A stretch of DNA of 64,000 bases from Sipunculus nudus (Eukaryota; Annelida; Sipuncula; Golfingiida; Sipunculidae): positions 24,377,729 through 24,441,728 of the forward strand of contig CM049314.1 of NCBI GenBank assembly GCA_026874595.1, written 5' to 3'. The position numbers and the translations under genes were made by a program. Below, in pieces: positions 36,498 to 47,950 of this stretch. The notes beneath the pieces were generated by a model. The model saw only the letters and a list, made by a program, of their open reading frames with translations. It was not told the DNA's origin and did not search any database. How positions within the stretch are numbered: position 1 is the stretch's first letter; the number at the start of each line of letters is the position of its first letter.

Positions 36498-37424
36498 TAA
36501 AGTTGAAAAGCAGAGCAGCGATAAAGTAGGATTTGTCACCATGATCAATGCTGGGGCGTCTGCAAGCAGAGAGCATTCGTGTACTTGACCTCTACAAGAA
36601 GACTCACCCGCGCGCGTTTCCGCGCGCATGGAAAAGGGACACATGATAAACACTGGTGCGACTTTTCCGCGCGCGGAAACGCGCGCTGAAAAATCGCGCA
36701 TCGCACGATGTCGATTTCACACGCGCGCGGAAACGCGCGCGTTTCCGCGTGCATGGAAAAGGTATATCTGATTAACACTTGCGCGATTTTTTCAGCGCGC
36801 GGAAACGCGCGCATGGAAAAGGCCCCTTAGGCAGGCGTAATTACGAATGATTAATCCCCTCTGCCTTTGAAGTTGTGTGGGCTAGGACTAGTTGCTGGTC
36901 TACAACCAGCCTCCAAGCAGGAAATTCTTAGTTGCATTGGTATGAACAGGGCTGCTCGCATGCCCTAATTAGATTAGTGGTCTAATATACACAAACTTCT
37001 GTTGAAGAGTAATTGGTGAATTGAAGAAAATATGTATTTTATCCCTGAACTTTCTGTTCAGCTTCGTATATTTATCACTTCTACCAAAGACAATCCAATA
37101 TATTTGCAAGGCTTGTATTTTTCCTGAAGATATGGAGGGGGTCATTCAATACTTCTGACAAATATTTTCTGCTATTTTTTTAACTTATTATTGCCTATCT
37201 AGATGAAATATATGCAATTAGGATTGTTTTTGATGGTACCTGTACCTAGGTGTTACACAAAAGTTCTGTACCTGCACCTGGACCTGTACCTTGTCATTTA
37301 ACAAGTGCCTGTACCTAGGTACTGTTACATGCATGTACCTGGCCCGAACCCTGGTAGGGAGGTGCCCGTAAGGCGAGGTTCCACTCTCTTTCTCTTTCTC
37401 TCTCTCTCTCTGTTTATATATTTA

Positions 37425-37429
<5 letters not shown>

Positions 37430-37475
<46 letters not shown>
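37430..37475. repeat. (TA)n microsatellite
   Basis: Pure TA repeat of about 46 bp, preceded by a CT-rich run, just right of the outer inverted-repeat element. Confidence 0.95.
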
Positions 37476-37478
<3 letters not shown>

Positions 37479-37602
37479 TTCAATCATTATTTTTGTTTTA
37501 TTAGCAAATGGCAAACAGACACAATTTAAGACACATACTAGTGTGTCGAATTGAAATCTCCAGATAGATACCAGGGCGCAGGCACGACTATTACATACAT
37601 CT

Positions 37603-37623
37603 GATGGGGGGGGGGGGGGGGGG
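37603..37623. repeat. Poly-G tract
   Basis: About 20 consecutive G about 150 bp past the linker exon donor (downstream on the minus strand). Confidence 0.85.
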
Positions 37624-37772
37624 ACACGTTTTTTTTTCTAGTGTGTCCGACAAATATATTCAATTGAGACCTAGGGACTTCCCATGAGAATCAGCCAATT
37701 CCATAAAGTATAAAATCCGCAGATATTAATGCAACATTCCAACTGAAGCCTGCTTAATACAGCAACCCTTAC

Positions 37773-37836
37773 CTGGGGAAGACGTATCTTCATGGGATCC
37801 GCTCTGCGGTGCTGGTGGAAGTAGAGAACCTGATAC
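37773..37836 (-). CDS. NLR receptor, short linker exon
   Basis: A 64-nt exon with acceptor TTACAG and donor CCCAG|GTAAGG. It starts in phase 0 and ends after one base of a codon, exactly what the CARD exon upstream (phase 0 exit) and the pre-NACHT exon downstream (two leading bases) require. The encoded 21 residues, VSGSLLPPAPQSGSHEDTSS plus P, are proline/serine-rich and look like a flexible linker between CARD and NACHT. There is no recognisable domain; the support is the splice signals, phase agreement and position. It could be an alternatively used exon. Confidence 0.8.
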
Positions 37837-38490
37837 CTGTAAGATATACATTAAAAGACTTTCAAATATACAACTACGACAAAAGAGAACCAGTTTTATT
37901 ATTTGTTAACGGAATTAAAATTACATTGAAACATGCCTCCCTGTCAAGTTTATAGTTTAACAAGATTTAACAATTATCAGATTCGTTTATTGCAGTAAAT
38001 GCTTTACAGTATTTTTTTTATCTCGTATCTTGGTGAACCTAGATTTTAAATGAAAGGGTGAACCAGCTGGTGTAAGGCTTCATCGTAAGAATTATAAGTT
38101 TATGCCAACTGATTTATTTTATTACTATTTAATATTCCCTGCAGAACCAGTGGCGAAAGAGGATGGTACCATTCTATTTATATACACGTGTGATTCAAGT
38201 AGTTGAAGACTAAGTATTTCCACGTTTTAGAGCTTAACTGCTAATAACCCAAAAGTATGGGTAAAGGTATATACAGTATAATTTCCACACATTTTGTTTC
38301 ACTTTCCCATCTTAAATGGAGGGAATGTTGACTATGTATATGAACATATATCATCGTACAAAACTACGGATTTGTATAGGTGTATACAAACAGTGTAGAA
38401 TGTATACCAACTGTGGAGAATGAAAGACTCGTACTTTACAGCGTATCATCTAATATTGTAGGTTTTTCATCGTGAACTCGTTGTAAATTA

Positions 38491-38754
38491 GGCCGCATCC
38501 GCACGTTAATCCGGATCGTGAATTGGCTTACTATGTCCGCACTAGGCCACTAATCCGCATCAGTTCGGTTTACTGTAATCTGCCTAAAAGACGGTCTAAT
38601 GCAGTTTGACCGCAAACTCATGTTTCATGGAATAAACCGTTTTAGGCTTTTCCAAAGCGAACTACATTGCGATCGCAAAGCGCACTGCTTCAAAGCTAAA
38701 GTAAACTTGTTGAGTATAATCCTATTTAGATGCGAACCAAGTGTGAGTACGGCC
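38491..38754. mobile_element. MITE beside the CARD exon
   Basis: Ends GGCCGCATCCGCAC and GTGTGAGTACGGCC are imperfect inverted partners; flanks TTA and TGA may be a decayed 3-bp duplication. It lies in the intron 46 bp from the donor at 38800. No coding content. Confidence 0.6.
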
Positions 38755-38799
38755 TGACAGGGATAAGGATGCGTGAGTTTGGACGAAGTGCCGTCTCAC

Positions 38800-38943
38800 C
38801 TGGTCCCCCTGTAGTAAACCCACCAGGTGCCTTTGTTCGGTCTCCACTAGTGCCCGTAGGAAATTGAAAAAACACTCATCGTTCTTTCGTTTCAAAATTC
38901 GAACCAGATCAAACACCTGTTCTTCATCTGAACTGCCTTGGCC
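38800..38943 (-). CDS. NLR receptor, second CARD exon
   Basis: A 144-nt exon, phase 0 at both ends, with acceptor TTTACAG and donor GACCAG|GTGAGA. It encodes GQGSSDEEQVFDLVRILKRK continuing NDECFFNFLRALVETEQRHL and VGLLQGDQ. This is the C-terminal half of a caspase recruitment domain: the 'R..VFDLVRIL..K.DE.F..FLRAL.ETEQ.HLVGLL' pattern of helices 4-6 is characteristic. With the preceding exon it makes a full CARD of about 90 residues (roughly residues 20-112). CARDs recruit partner CARD proteins by homotypic contact, which suggests signalling through a CARD adaptor or caspase; the partner is not visible here. A harbinger-like MITE lies 46 bp past the donor. Confidence 0.93.
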
Positions 38944-39375
38944 CTGTAAAATGCAAGAAAGCAAAATTGATAATCAGGAATTGACAGAAATGTTAATCTA
39001 GTTACTGTTGTATGTATGACTTGAGAGAGTCACTGGTGCTGTGATCCTCCATAGAAAACATGAACCTTTGATTTACTCCAAAACCACAGTCTTCAAACAA
39101 TAAATCTAGTCTTAATAGTCGACGCAACAGCCTTTACTTGTAAATGCTCGTACAATATAAAAAGTTAACGCTGACCATTCAATGTGATTTAACCTTCCTA
39201 AGATTTTTATTGAGAAATGACAGGTCCTGGAAGTGTATAATTCTTAATACGATGGTAGTTTTGGTGGAAATGCCTGGAAATAGCGATTCATATTTTTTAT
39301 TGATTAGGTCTGCATGGCCTATTTATAATTTTTTTTTGCATGAGGCTATGTAAATAATGGAAATTATTGCATCAC

Positions 39376-39547
39376 CTTAATACACTGCACGTCGTGTTCA
39401 GTAAGCACAAGAAGGCTGATGAGCATCGCCCAGAAGCGGGCAGTGAGTTGGAGACCAGTCATCAAGGCGGGACGATGCTTGTTTAAAGCCTCCTTATGTT
39501 CCTCTGTCATCGGCTCTCTAGATAATTGTTTGCTTGTTTTCACCGTG
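39376..39547 (-). CDS. NLR receptor, first CARD exon
   Basis: A 172-nt exon with acceptor TTATTTTGCAG and donor ATTAAG|GTGATG (phase 0 exit). It encodes STVKTSKQLSREP, then MTEEHKEALNKHRPALMTGL, continuing through LTEHDVQCIK. The second part is the N-terminal half of a CARD; 'EEHKEALNKHRPAL...L..LLVLTEHDV..I' is the usual helix 1-3 pattern. The internal ATG (39508-39510) is a possible start giving an 816-residue protein. The AG acceptor upstream, and the fact that one leading base must be completed by two bases from elsewhere, point to an upstream coding exon instead. The MAEGYS exons at 50.6-52.1 kb end in exactly two spare bases (AG) and would give MAEGYSSTVKTSK. Confidence 0.92.
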
Positions 39548-39599
39548 CTGCAAAATAACAAAAAACACTTATAAAGCCCAAAACACACTAATCTGTCAA

Positions 39600-40139
39600 T
39601 GGGAAAAAAATGGCATCAGCCTAACGTGTCCGCCAATCGCGAGTCAAAGGTCAACAATCACTCCTGCAATCATAATTTGATGCGTGACGCGTCAGTTGCT
39701 AATAATAACATACTTCAGAAGGTTTTGATCCTTTGGTTTTACTCACAGAACGCGCATTCAGGATAACACTGCTGGTAAAATTTGTAATAATCTAAATGAC
39801 ACTAATTACATTGATGTATATATGGATAGAAAACGTGCAATAATCACCATAAATATATTAATAACATTAACAGTTGTAAAAGCGTATTAATCGCATATGG
39901 ACCTAAGAGAAACATAATCGTAAGCATTTCTAATGCTGATTATCAAGATTATCATTTTCATTTAAGTAAATAAAGGGTTTGTTTAATATCTTTCGATCTG
40001 TTGCGTGTCGTTCGCGTTGTGGAATTATTAGTGTGTTTTAAACTTGTCGTCTTTCGAAGGCTCGACGCTTGACGTTCGCTTGACGCGCGATTGTCCGTTC
40101 TGTCCTTTATACGGTCAGGTTTTTATATTTTGATAACAG
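39600..40139. other. NLR intron 1; no gene seen
   Basis: Mixed sequence with CpG-containing motifs, including the palindrome TGACGCGTCA near 39684, and AT-rich stretches. Confidence 0.4.
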
Positions 40140-40648
40140 TTAAAGGGGCCCAATCACCTATAAAGCATGTTGAGTTAACACGATAAATAGCTTCTTCCCT
40201 TTAAAATAAATCTGTACCTGCAGAAATATTGCCTTGAAACCGTTTGCTTACTCCTGTAAACGAGTGTTAAAAACAGTGAACCGGGCGCAATCGCAGGTGT
40301 CAACATAAACACAGTGCGTCGGGCCGGGTGCTGCGCGGAGCCACAACACGTGCCAATCAGGAGATGCCCTGACTGACTTGGCTAAAAAAATGTAATACAT
40401 GTTCCCGCTGGCTGGAAAACCGCGTTTTGCCCCTCTTAATCGGACCTCCGGTTACGCGGCCTTGTTATGGTAAACAGACTGTGTTTACCAACATGCAGGG
40501 CTATAACTAGGTGTTAAGCAGTCGTATGCGAGGAAATGAGACTGTGTGTTGCAATGTGTTTTCTTGGAAACTTTTGTATAAAGCAAAACTGAACTGATAG
40601 TGTGAAGGAATAGGCATAATATTGCTCCTGATTATGTCCCTTTAAATA
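40140..40648. mobile_element. MITE with TTAAAGGGGCCC-type ends
   Basis: GTTAAAGGGGCCCAATCACC at the left and TGATTATGTCCCTTTAAA at the right are imperfect inverted partners. Related to the element at 15556-16025. The interior is GC-richer than its flanks. Confidence 0.6.
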
Positions 40649-41340
40649 TTACAGCTGTATCTGTTGTAAGGCATTAGTGTTTAACATCTCATCACCTTAA
40701 AAGACGGCCAATATAGCTTTCCTGTTTCTGCATTATACTTGAGTGACATAATTTATGTACTTTTGGAACACCATTGTTAATTATCAGGTTAAAACTGTTA
40801 AAGACACAGGCCATTTCATTCCTCAGGACGTATTCTTGATTTTCTTAATTAATGACATTACTTTCTAACATGTTATCTTGTATGTATTAAGACACATGCA
40901 TAATGTTGAGCAATAGTTCAATATTTAGCCATGTGTCTAACAAAGATCATCCTTCTTTCAGTTTCAGGTTGTCAATCATATATAACATTAACGATTTATG
41001 TGAATTGCATGTCAAGTTATCACTATGCATCAAAGCAGTTCTCCCAAAACTCTGTAGCATGTATGCAAATTTTCGCAAGAATTATCTTAGTATAGGGTTC
41101 TTTTAACTGTATAAGAACAGATCGGGTTGACTTTTTTTTTTGTAGAGTCATGGAAAGCTGATATTGGTCTTGTAGCCATTGGTAAACCTATTTAAAACTC
41201 GGGGCTGTATCAGTTTTCTTCTGCAAAACTGTTGTTTCTCCTTCTGTTACATCGTACAAAAATTATTCTTAGGTGGCCTTTGTTCTACTTATATGGTTTT
41301 TGGCAGAATTATTTGACCTTTAACAATGAAAGGAGTGTGA
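40649..41340. repeat. Family B-like fragment
   Basis: From about 41130 to 41335 it matches 25600-25840 (TCATGGAAA.CTGA, AAAACTG.T, TTCTTAGGTGGCCTTTGTTC, ACCTTTACAATGAAAGGA). The left part is unrecognised. Confidence 0.5.
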
Positions 41341-41378
41341 AATACTATGGAAAACAAAGCGAGTAGTTTTTTTTTTTT

Positions 41379-42962
41379 TGCTCAGCTGACTGAAAGTCAT
41401 CTGAGCTATAGCAATCCCCTTTGTCCTTCGTCCGTCTGTCTGGCTGTCCGTCTGTCTGTCTGTCTATCTGTCCGACTGTCTGTCCGTCCTTCCGTTAACA
41501 GGGCACAAATCATAACCACTGGACCTAGAATTTTGACAACCGGGGAGGTCCATAAAAAAATGAAATTAAGTCTGTTACCCATATCCTCCCGAGGTATGGG
41601 GCTCAGAAGTACCAACCAGAATAATTAAAAATTTGATACAAAAGCTCAATTTTCTGAATAACTAATGCATTGATCACCATTATTCTGTGCATGCATATTG
41701 ATCATGGAGTGTTTCATCAGTTTCTGCAGACAGGTGGCGCCACCAGATTTTTTTTTCGAATTTTTACGCATTTTTTCTCTATTTCTAGGAACCTGAAATT
41801 AGGTCTCTGTTATCCATATCATCTGAGCTATTGGGCTCAGAATTATACCAATACTAATTAAAAAAAGTTTGATACAAAAGCTTTAGTCCCTGAACAAATA
41901 ATGCATTGATAACATGCATATTGATCATGAAGTGTTACAGTAGTTCCTGCAGACTTGTGGCTCCACCTGGAATTTTTTTTCAAATTTTACGCATTGTTTT
42001 CTCCATTTTTGAGACTTTTAAAGATGCGGTCTTCCGTTAACAGGGCATAAATCGTGAACACTGAACCGAGAACCACTTCTAATTTGATATCCTGGTAGAT
42101 CAATTTAAATTATCCTTAGAAACTTGAAATTAAGTCTCTGTTACCCATATTCTCCGAGCTATGGGGCTTATAATTACCCCCCTGAATAATTAAAAACTTG
42201 ATAAAGATGCGGTTGTCTGTTAACAGTGCACAAATCTTAACCCTTGGTCCTAGAATCTTCTTACTTGACATCCAGAGAGGTTAATGAAAAATCTTTTGGG
42301 AAACCTGAAATTAATCTTTGTTACCCATATTCTCTAAGCTATGGGGATTATAATTACCCCCTGAATAATTGAATGTTTGACACCAAAGCAAGGCACAAAT
42401 CTTAATCATTGGACCTAGAATCTTCTTACTTGACATCCAGGGAGGTCTATGAAAAATCTCCTTTGAAACTTAAAATTAGTTCTGTTTCCTATATTCTCCA
42501 AACTAGGGGGTTCAAAATTACCCTCATACTAATTAAAAGTTTGATACAAAAGCTCCAGTATCTGAACAACTTATGCATTGATAACCATTAATTTTCGATG
42601 CATATTGATCATGGAGTGTCCTGCAAACTGGTTGGGTCTCCAGGATTTTTTCGAATTTTAAAGCATTTTTTTTCTCTATTTTTGAAACCTTTAAAGACGC
42701 GGTAATCTGTTAACAGGGCACAAATCATAACCCCTGGACCTAGAATCTTCTATCTTGACATCCTGAGAGTTCCTCAGAAGTTCTCGAAAACCTGAAATTA
42801 GGTCACCGTGACCTATATTTTCTGAGTTACAGGCTATGTTTGAGCTCCCCAGAAAATAATGCAAAATACACACAAATGGCCAGATTCCTCAGAAAGAGAT
42901 GAATGGGTTGTCATCAAATTTGATGTGATTATGGGTCTTGATGAACATGGGTCACTTGTTTA
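41379..42962 (+). mobile_element. Hairpin-ended element with internal repeats
   Basis: Starts GCTCAGCTGACTGAAAGTCATCTGAGC, a clean hairpin, then a GTCCGTCTGTCTGTC tract. It ends near ATGGGTCACTTGTTTATTAA. Inside, 'GTTAACAGGGCACAAATC', 'GGACCTAGAATCTTCT', 'TTGACATCC.G.GAGGT' and 'AAAATTAGTCTCTGTTACCC' recur about four times with variable spacing. No long ORF. Confidence 0.75.
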
Positions 42963-43600
42963 TTAACAAACTAAGCTCGTTGGGCGTGCAAGCAGAGCTA
43001 TACAGGCAACATTAATAATTTGTTCCATATCCAGCTTTTATGTAAGATAAATCCATGAATAAATATACATATATTCCGATTTTGCTTTCAGAAGGCATCT
43101 GTTGTATATCAGCTTGAAATTTATCATGTGTTTACATCGCGGATAGTTTTTTCATATTCAATACTGGTGGCGTTACCTTAAATAATTTTTCTATAGTATA
43201 TGCTCCTGCTTATTTCCCAGGAATGATTTGACATATTCGCCTGAAATTATGCGTGTCAATACATTTCGGATAATTTTGTTATATGTAAGACTTGTTTTAG
43301 ACTTTGTGTGAACATAGCCTAAGAGTGGTTTCAAGTATCTGCTTGCAATTTTGCAAGTCTATACATCTTTTATGTCTCTCTCTTACACAGGACTGTGGCG
43401 CCACCTACAGTCATTTTGTGTTGTGTACACCCATGAAAGGGTTTCAGGGGTGACGTTTGTCTAATTTGTGCTTTGGTGCTTATACCTTGGTTCAAAATGT
43501 TTAGAACCTGCATTGTACATATGCATGTCACACGTATACTTAAAAAGTATTAGTCCGGTATGAAAACATGATACCTGATTGCACAGGTTCGCATTAGGCC
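42963..43600 (+). repeat. Family B tail fragment
   Basis: Shares 'GCGCCACCTACAGTCATTTT', 'GTGTACACCCATG', 'TGTCACACGTATACTTAAAAAGTA' and 'GATACCTG.TTGCACAGGTTC' with 53740-54040 and 26700-27050. Confidence 0.6.
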
Positions 43601-44480
43601 TGTAGATCTTGTGATAGAGATTTGGCACCTGATCCGATGTGTTAATCTACAGACGTAAACCTTCTTTAAAAGGTGCTATTGGCAATTTCTCTGACCTTTA
43701 CGTTATAAAATTCCAATATCACAATGAATTCAATAAGCGCTTCTGTTATTATTACAGCTGGTTAGGTCTCACATTCATATAACACGTGTAAACTACCTCT
43801 CCCTTTCCTGCTCTCTCTCAAATATTTAAGGATGACCAGAGACCATTCAAGACCGTGTAGTCCAGCTAGGCCACCATCAACTGGTTATTATCTGTTTTAG
43901 CAACTGAACCGTTAAGTTCGTAGACAGTGAAAACACATCATTTCAAATTTCTCATGAACGGCTGGATGCATTGTCATGAAACTCAGAAAATTAATCCATC
44001 ATGAAGAACCTTAACTGCTGCCGGGGACTGTTGCCATAACCAGCAATATTTCTCATTTTTTTGTAAAAGTATCCATAAGACCCGGGAAGTTCCATCTTAA
44101 CCTGTTGAAACCAATTGTCATATTTGATCCAAATAATAATCCTTAAAATAATAGTAGCAGTACTTCTTTTCTTAAGTTATCTAAATATTTTGTCAAACTT
44201 AATTTGAAGGAAATACCTATATAAGTGTATATAGGGTACTGAAGCGATGGTGTATAAAACAGAAAGTCCGGGGGATCTAACGTGTGCCCATGTTATACAG
44301 ATCACAGAGGTTATTGATTTCCAAATTGATCCAAGAGAAATTCACGAACGAAAGTATGATTAATCGTGATTAACCGTGAAAACCTAGTGTGTTTGCTTAT
44401 CAGACACTGATACATGTATATTTACTCTTATTTTAACAATACGTCCTATCGGGATTCGCCTGGGCCTACGTCTAAAAAAA
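43600..44480. other. NLR intron 1; no gene seen
   Basis: AT-rich sequence without recognised repeats or splice pairs. Confidence 0.4.
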
Positions 44481-44489
44481 ATTGCGACT

Positions 44490-44830
44490 GAATATGTCCT
44501 ACCAAACCAGAACATAATGCATCTTGTAAAACACAGCAGGATAGTTATTTACTCCCTAAACATGGTAACTGTTTAAGGTAGTGAGTTTTTCTAGCACATT
44601 AATCAAAATTTTATTTTATACCAGAAAATGGATCGGATTTAATTGCATCATATGAAATCATTACATTAAAAATTTTGTCCCATTTTGCCCGTGAAACATT
44701 TATGTCGTGTATGCACTGGTGATTTAATTTTCAAATTAGGCAGATCGTAAGGACAAAAATATGGGTGGTTTTAACTATTTACTGTTAGCCAAAAGGGTAT
44801 ATTGAACTTCCTTTCAATGGAATGCATTTA
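44490..44830 (+). repeat. Family A internal fragment
   Basis: Follows family A order: 'CATAATGCATCTTGTAAAA', 'CAGGATAGTTATTTACTCCC', 'AACATGGTAACTG', 'TATACCAGAAAATGGATC', 'AAATTTTGTCCCATTTTG', 'TGATTTAATTTTCA'. No hairpin end. Confidence 0.6.
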
Positions 44831-44999
44831 GGTAGCCCCGCATATGGGATTTCAGTTTCGTTGTATTTTTGCAGCTGAGTGTCATGAATCATGACCTGCT
44901 TGTTTATAGTGGGGTTCTTTCAGTTCATTCAGTTCTGTTCTATTTTATTAGTCACAATCAGCAACCTCATTTTGCTAAAATATCTACACACACTATAGC

Positions 45000-45760
45000 T
45001 CATTGTGTTCCTCTAGACTTTCTCCATGCAATGGTCTGGTCAAATGTCATCTCCGATGTATCAGTGTGTCTGTATATCTGTCTGTTTGTAAAGTTGTCCT
45101 CAATTTCGCTTGTTTGCTGGTTCTTGTGCTTTGCATATACCATTCTACAGGACACAGTTCTGAAGGAATCCTTTTGAAACTGGTTTATCTTATGTCTTAC
45201 ACTAAAACCTCAAAAATGTTTTTTTTTTTTTATTTTTAGAAAATAGCCGCTTGGGGCGCAGCATTCGAAACAATATCACATGGGTTTTTTTCGCCAATTC
45301 TCTAAAACTATTAACCATAGCTTCATAAATTATAGCTCAACTTTTGACCTGTTTGCTGGTTCTTGTGTCTTACATATACCGTTCTACAGACCCCACGTGT
45401 GCAGGAATCCTTTGGAAACTGGTACATCTTATGTCCTACACTAATATATCTAAACTATTTTTTTTTTCGGAAAATAAACGCTAGGGGGCGCTACATACGA
45501 AACACTACAAGACAGCCTTTTGATCGTATCTCCCAAACTATAAACCTAAGCTACATAAATTATACCTCAATGTGTTTCTCTTTTCTTTCCCCAGCTGATG
45601 GTCTATTCAATTGTCATCTCTGATCTCTCAGTGTGTCAGTATGTCCGTCATCATGTCAGTTGTCGTCAAATTCGCCTCCCTGTTCGTTCTTTCGTCTGAT
45701 ATTTGGCTTTCCACAGGCTAGATTTTATAAACAGTCCCTCTGAATGTTATACTGTTAATA
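45000..45760. repeat. Local duplication of about 240 bp
   Basis: 'GTTTGCTGGTTCTTGTG', 'CATATACC.TTCTACAG', 'GGAATCCTTT.GAAACTGGT', 'CTTATGTC.TACACTA' and 'GAAAATA..CGCT.GGGGCGC' occur near 45110-45265 and again near 45350-45500. Confidence 0.7.
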
Positions 45761-46885
45761 CAGTTCTAGAAGTTCTTATGTCTTTTAGACTAAATAGTCC
45801 AATGGTAAAGGTCAAGGTCATAAAAAAATCTACAAAATAGTTTTTTTTTCTTCAAATCTTCATCAAAATTTATTGTAGCCGCAAAAACTGTTCCTCATTT
45901 TTCTCACTATTCCATGGCCTTTCTTCTGGTATGAAGCTGTTTTAATCTGCTGTTACAATGGTTATGCATTTTTTGGGAAAATTTATGATATCCAAACATA
46001 TGGGGTCTCATTTATCTAAGGTTGTCACTTAGCTAGAGGGGTTTCAGGCACTATTGGAACAGTTTCACCGTACTTATTACTAAATCTCAAGAAATCTCGT
46101 ACCGTTTCTCGTCAAACGGGATTTCACAACATTTCACTTTTTTCTCTCTACAAGCCACCAATCTCAAGCAATCACTCTAAAAGTTATACAGTTGATAGAA
46201 AAACGGAACTCCTGCAAGTCTTATGTTTTTAGTAGAGATAGGTCAAAGCTCAAGGGCAAAGTCACCAAAAAAAATATTATTTTGCTCATATCTACAGCTC
46301 ATATCTATAGCTCATTTTATTACACTTTGCATCTCCCATTCTGTCTGTCTGTTTCTATTCAATTTTCGGCAAGCGCTCAACCTATGGTCGTCTAGTTTTT
46401 AAAAATTCTTTCGTTGGATGAAACCCCCTCCATTTTTAAGCCAGCTCAATCAAGTATATAAATATCTGAAGATGTTCACTCGACCAACTCCTCAATATAT
46501 GATCCTTATCTAATTTCACCCTTTTTTGTATGAATAGACTGGCTGCGCAGTTACCCTTCAAGCAGACGCGATCGCCTCTCATCGACTCTTTATGGTGATT
46601 TAATGGACAGTGGTACACCGTGTCAATACATATTTGAGTAGGTCTGATACAGAGATACCGTATTTCATTCCGAGCAATGCTCTACCTGTATGTCGTAAAA
46701 AGTGAAATAAAGCGAGGAAAATTCCGCAAGGCCTATAGGTCATATGAATTCTACAAATCAAAAAGTTACAATTGACTTACCTTGCTCTTAATGAAATGAC
46801 ATTTGCTTTCAAATACGTGTGCAATTGTTTACGTGTCTTAACATACATTTATAGTAATTGATTTTTATAATATTATATTTATAAT
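45761..46885. other. NLR intron 1; no gene seen
   Basis: Mixed repeat-like sequence. Short ORFs on both strands lack recognisable motifs. Confidence 0.4.
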
Positions 46886-46888
46886 ATT

Positions 46889-47950
46889 AGGGTTCCGCTT
46901 TAATAAGCGGATGCCGTAAAGTACTCACAATGTCCGTTCGTCTGTCCGTCAGTCACCATTTTTTTCCGGATTGGATTTGCAAATGAATTTCAAATTTGAC
47001 TTCTATATTGCCCACCACAAAAGCGATTTTAATTTAGGGATCAGTAGGTCAAAGTCACAGGACCCATAACTTTATAAAGAGTGTGGATACAAAGGTCAAT
47101 GTCACATGGATCATCTGTCCGCTAGTTGGTTTCATAACTCCAGTTTGGATTGACTCATTAGCTCCAAATTAGACTTTTCTATGACCCACCAACAAATTTT
47201 CGGTCAGGAGATTAAAGCTTAAGCTCAAAGGAACCACTCTTTTAAACAGATTGTGGATGCACTACAGGCCAAACTCTTTTCGTCACAACATCTTCCACAT
47301 GTGGCACACTGTCAAGGAGGGAATATGTGTCAAAGATCAAGGTATTTGACCCATCTGTTCACAAATTAGTTTATTTACGATAACTCCAGATTGCGTGGAC
47401 CGGTTGTCTTCAAACATTATTAATTAAGGGCTCACCACTTTAATATGATTCTTTTGGATTTCTAGGCATGGGGTAAATGTGAAAGTGACAGGACCCACAT
47501 TTTAAAAATATTGTGTATGCATTGTATATCAAACTTTTCGTCCCAGAGCTTCCATCTTTCATATATACCGATTTGCCCAAAATGGAGGGAATCTATAGAT
47601 TTTGAGGTCACCAGGTCAAAAGTCAAGGTCATTGAACCCACCTTAAAAAAGATTGTATATTTTTTAAGCTAAAATCTCTACCAAACTATCAATATGGTAA
47701 GACAATTGTAAATTTTGAAATCCTTATCTCAAAGGTCAAGGTCACTGCACCCACTCTTCTAAATAGTTTGTAGACACATTTACGCCAAAGGTTTAATTCC
47801 AAATCTGCACGTCTTGCATATGGTTTCCCTGGCAATAGGAGAATACTTTCAGTTTGAGGATACAAGGTAATAGGTCAATGTCACACAACCCACTTCTTGA
47901 AAAAGCACATAGACATTCTATTAATTTTGACATCATAAACTCAAAAACCA
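46889..47950 (+). mobile_element. Element opening with CCGCTTTAATAAGCGG palindrome and AGGTCA-rich body
   Basis: Begins with the inverted repeat CCGCTT-TAAT-AAGCGG, then GTCCGTTCGTCTGTCCGTC. The body has diverged units containing 'AAGGTCAAGGTCAC', 'AACCCACTCTT' and 'AAA.ATTGT..AT.CA', each roughly 140 bp. It is related to the array at 17095-18560 in opposite orientation. Confidence 0.7.

Larger units (their letters stand above)
36076..36826. mobile_element. Harbinger-like MITE with GCGCG-rich ends
   Basis: Ends GGCCCCTTTTCCATGCG and CGCATGGAAAAGGCCCC are inverted partners. Flanking TTA at 36073-36075 and 36827-36829 fits a 3-bp target duplication as in PIF/Harbinger elements. Subterminal (GCGCG)TTTCC repeats are strikingly CpG-rich for this genome. 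A smaller hairpin element is nested inside. Confidence 0.8.
35491..37350. mobile_element. Outer inverted-repeat element rich in GGTACCTG-type motifs
   Basis: The ends GGTTGGGGCCAGGTAC and GTACCTGGCCCGAACC are inverted partners with one mismatch in 16. Subterminal regions on both sides hold repeated TGTACCTG / GGTACAG motifs (35507-35610 and 37235-37340). The middle is occupied by a harbinger-like MITE. Confidence 0.7.

Noticed and set aside
36438-36814. Overlapping minus-strand ORFs of 87 and 89 residues with repeated 'RAFPRAEK' phrases
   Set aside because: They translate the GCGCG-rich inverted ends of a MITE and a TA microsatellite, so the internal protein repeats reflect DNA repeats.
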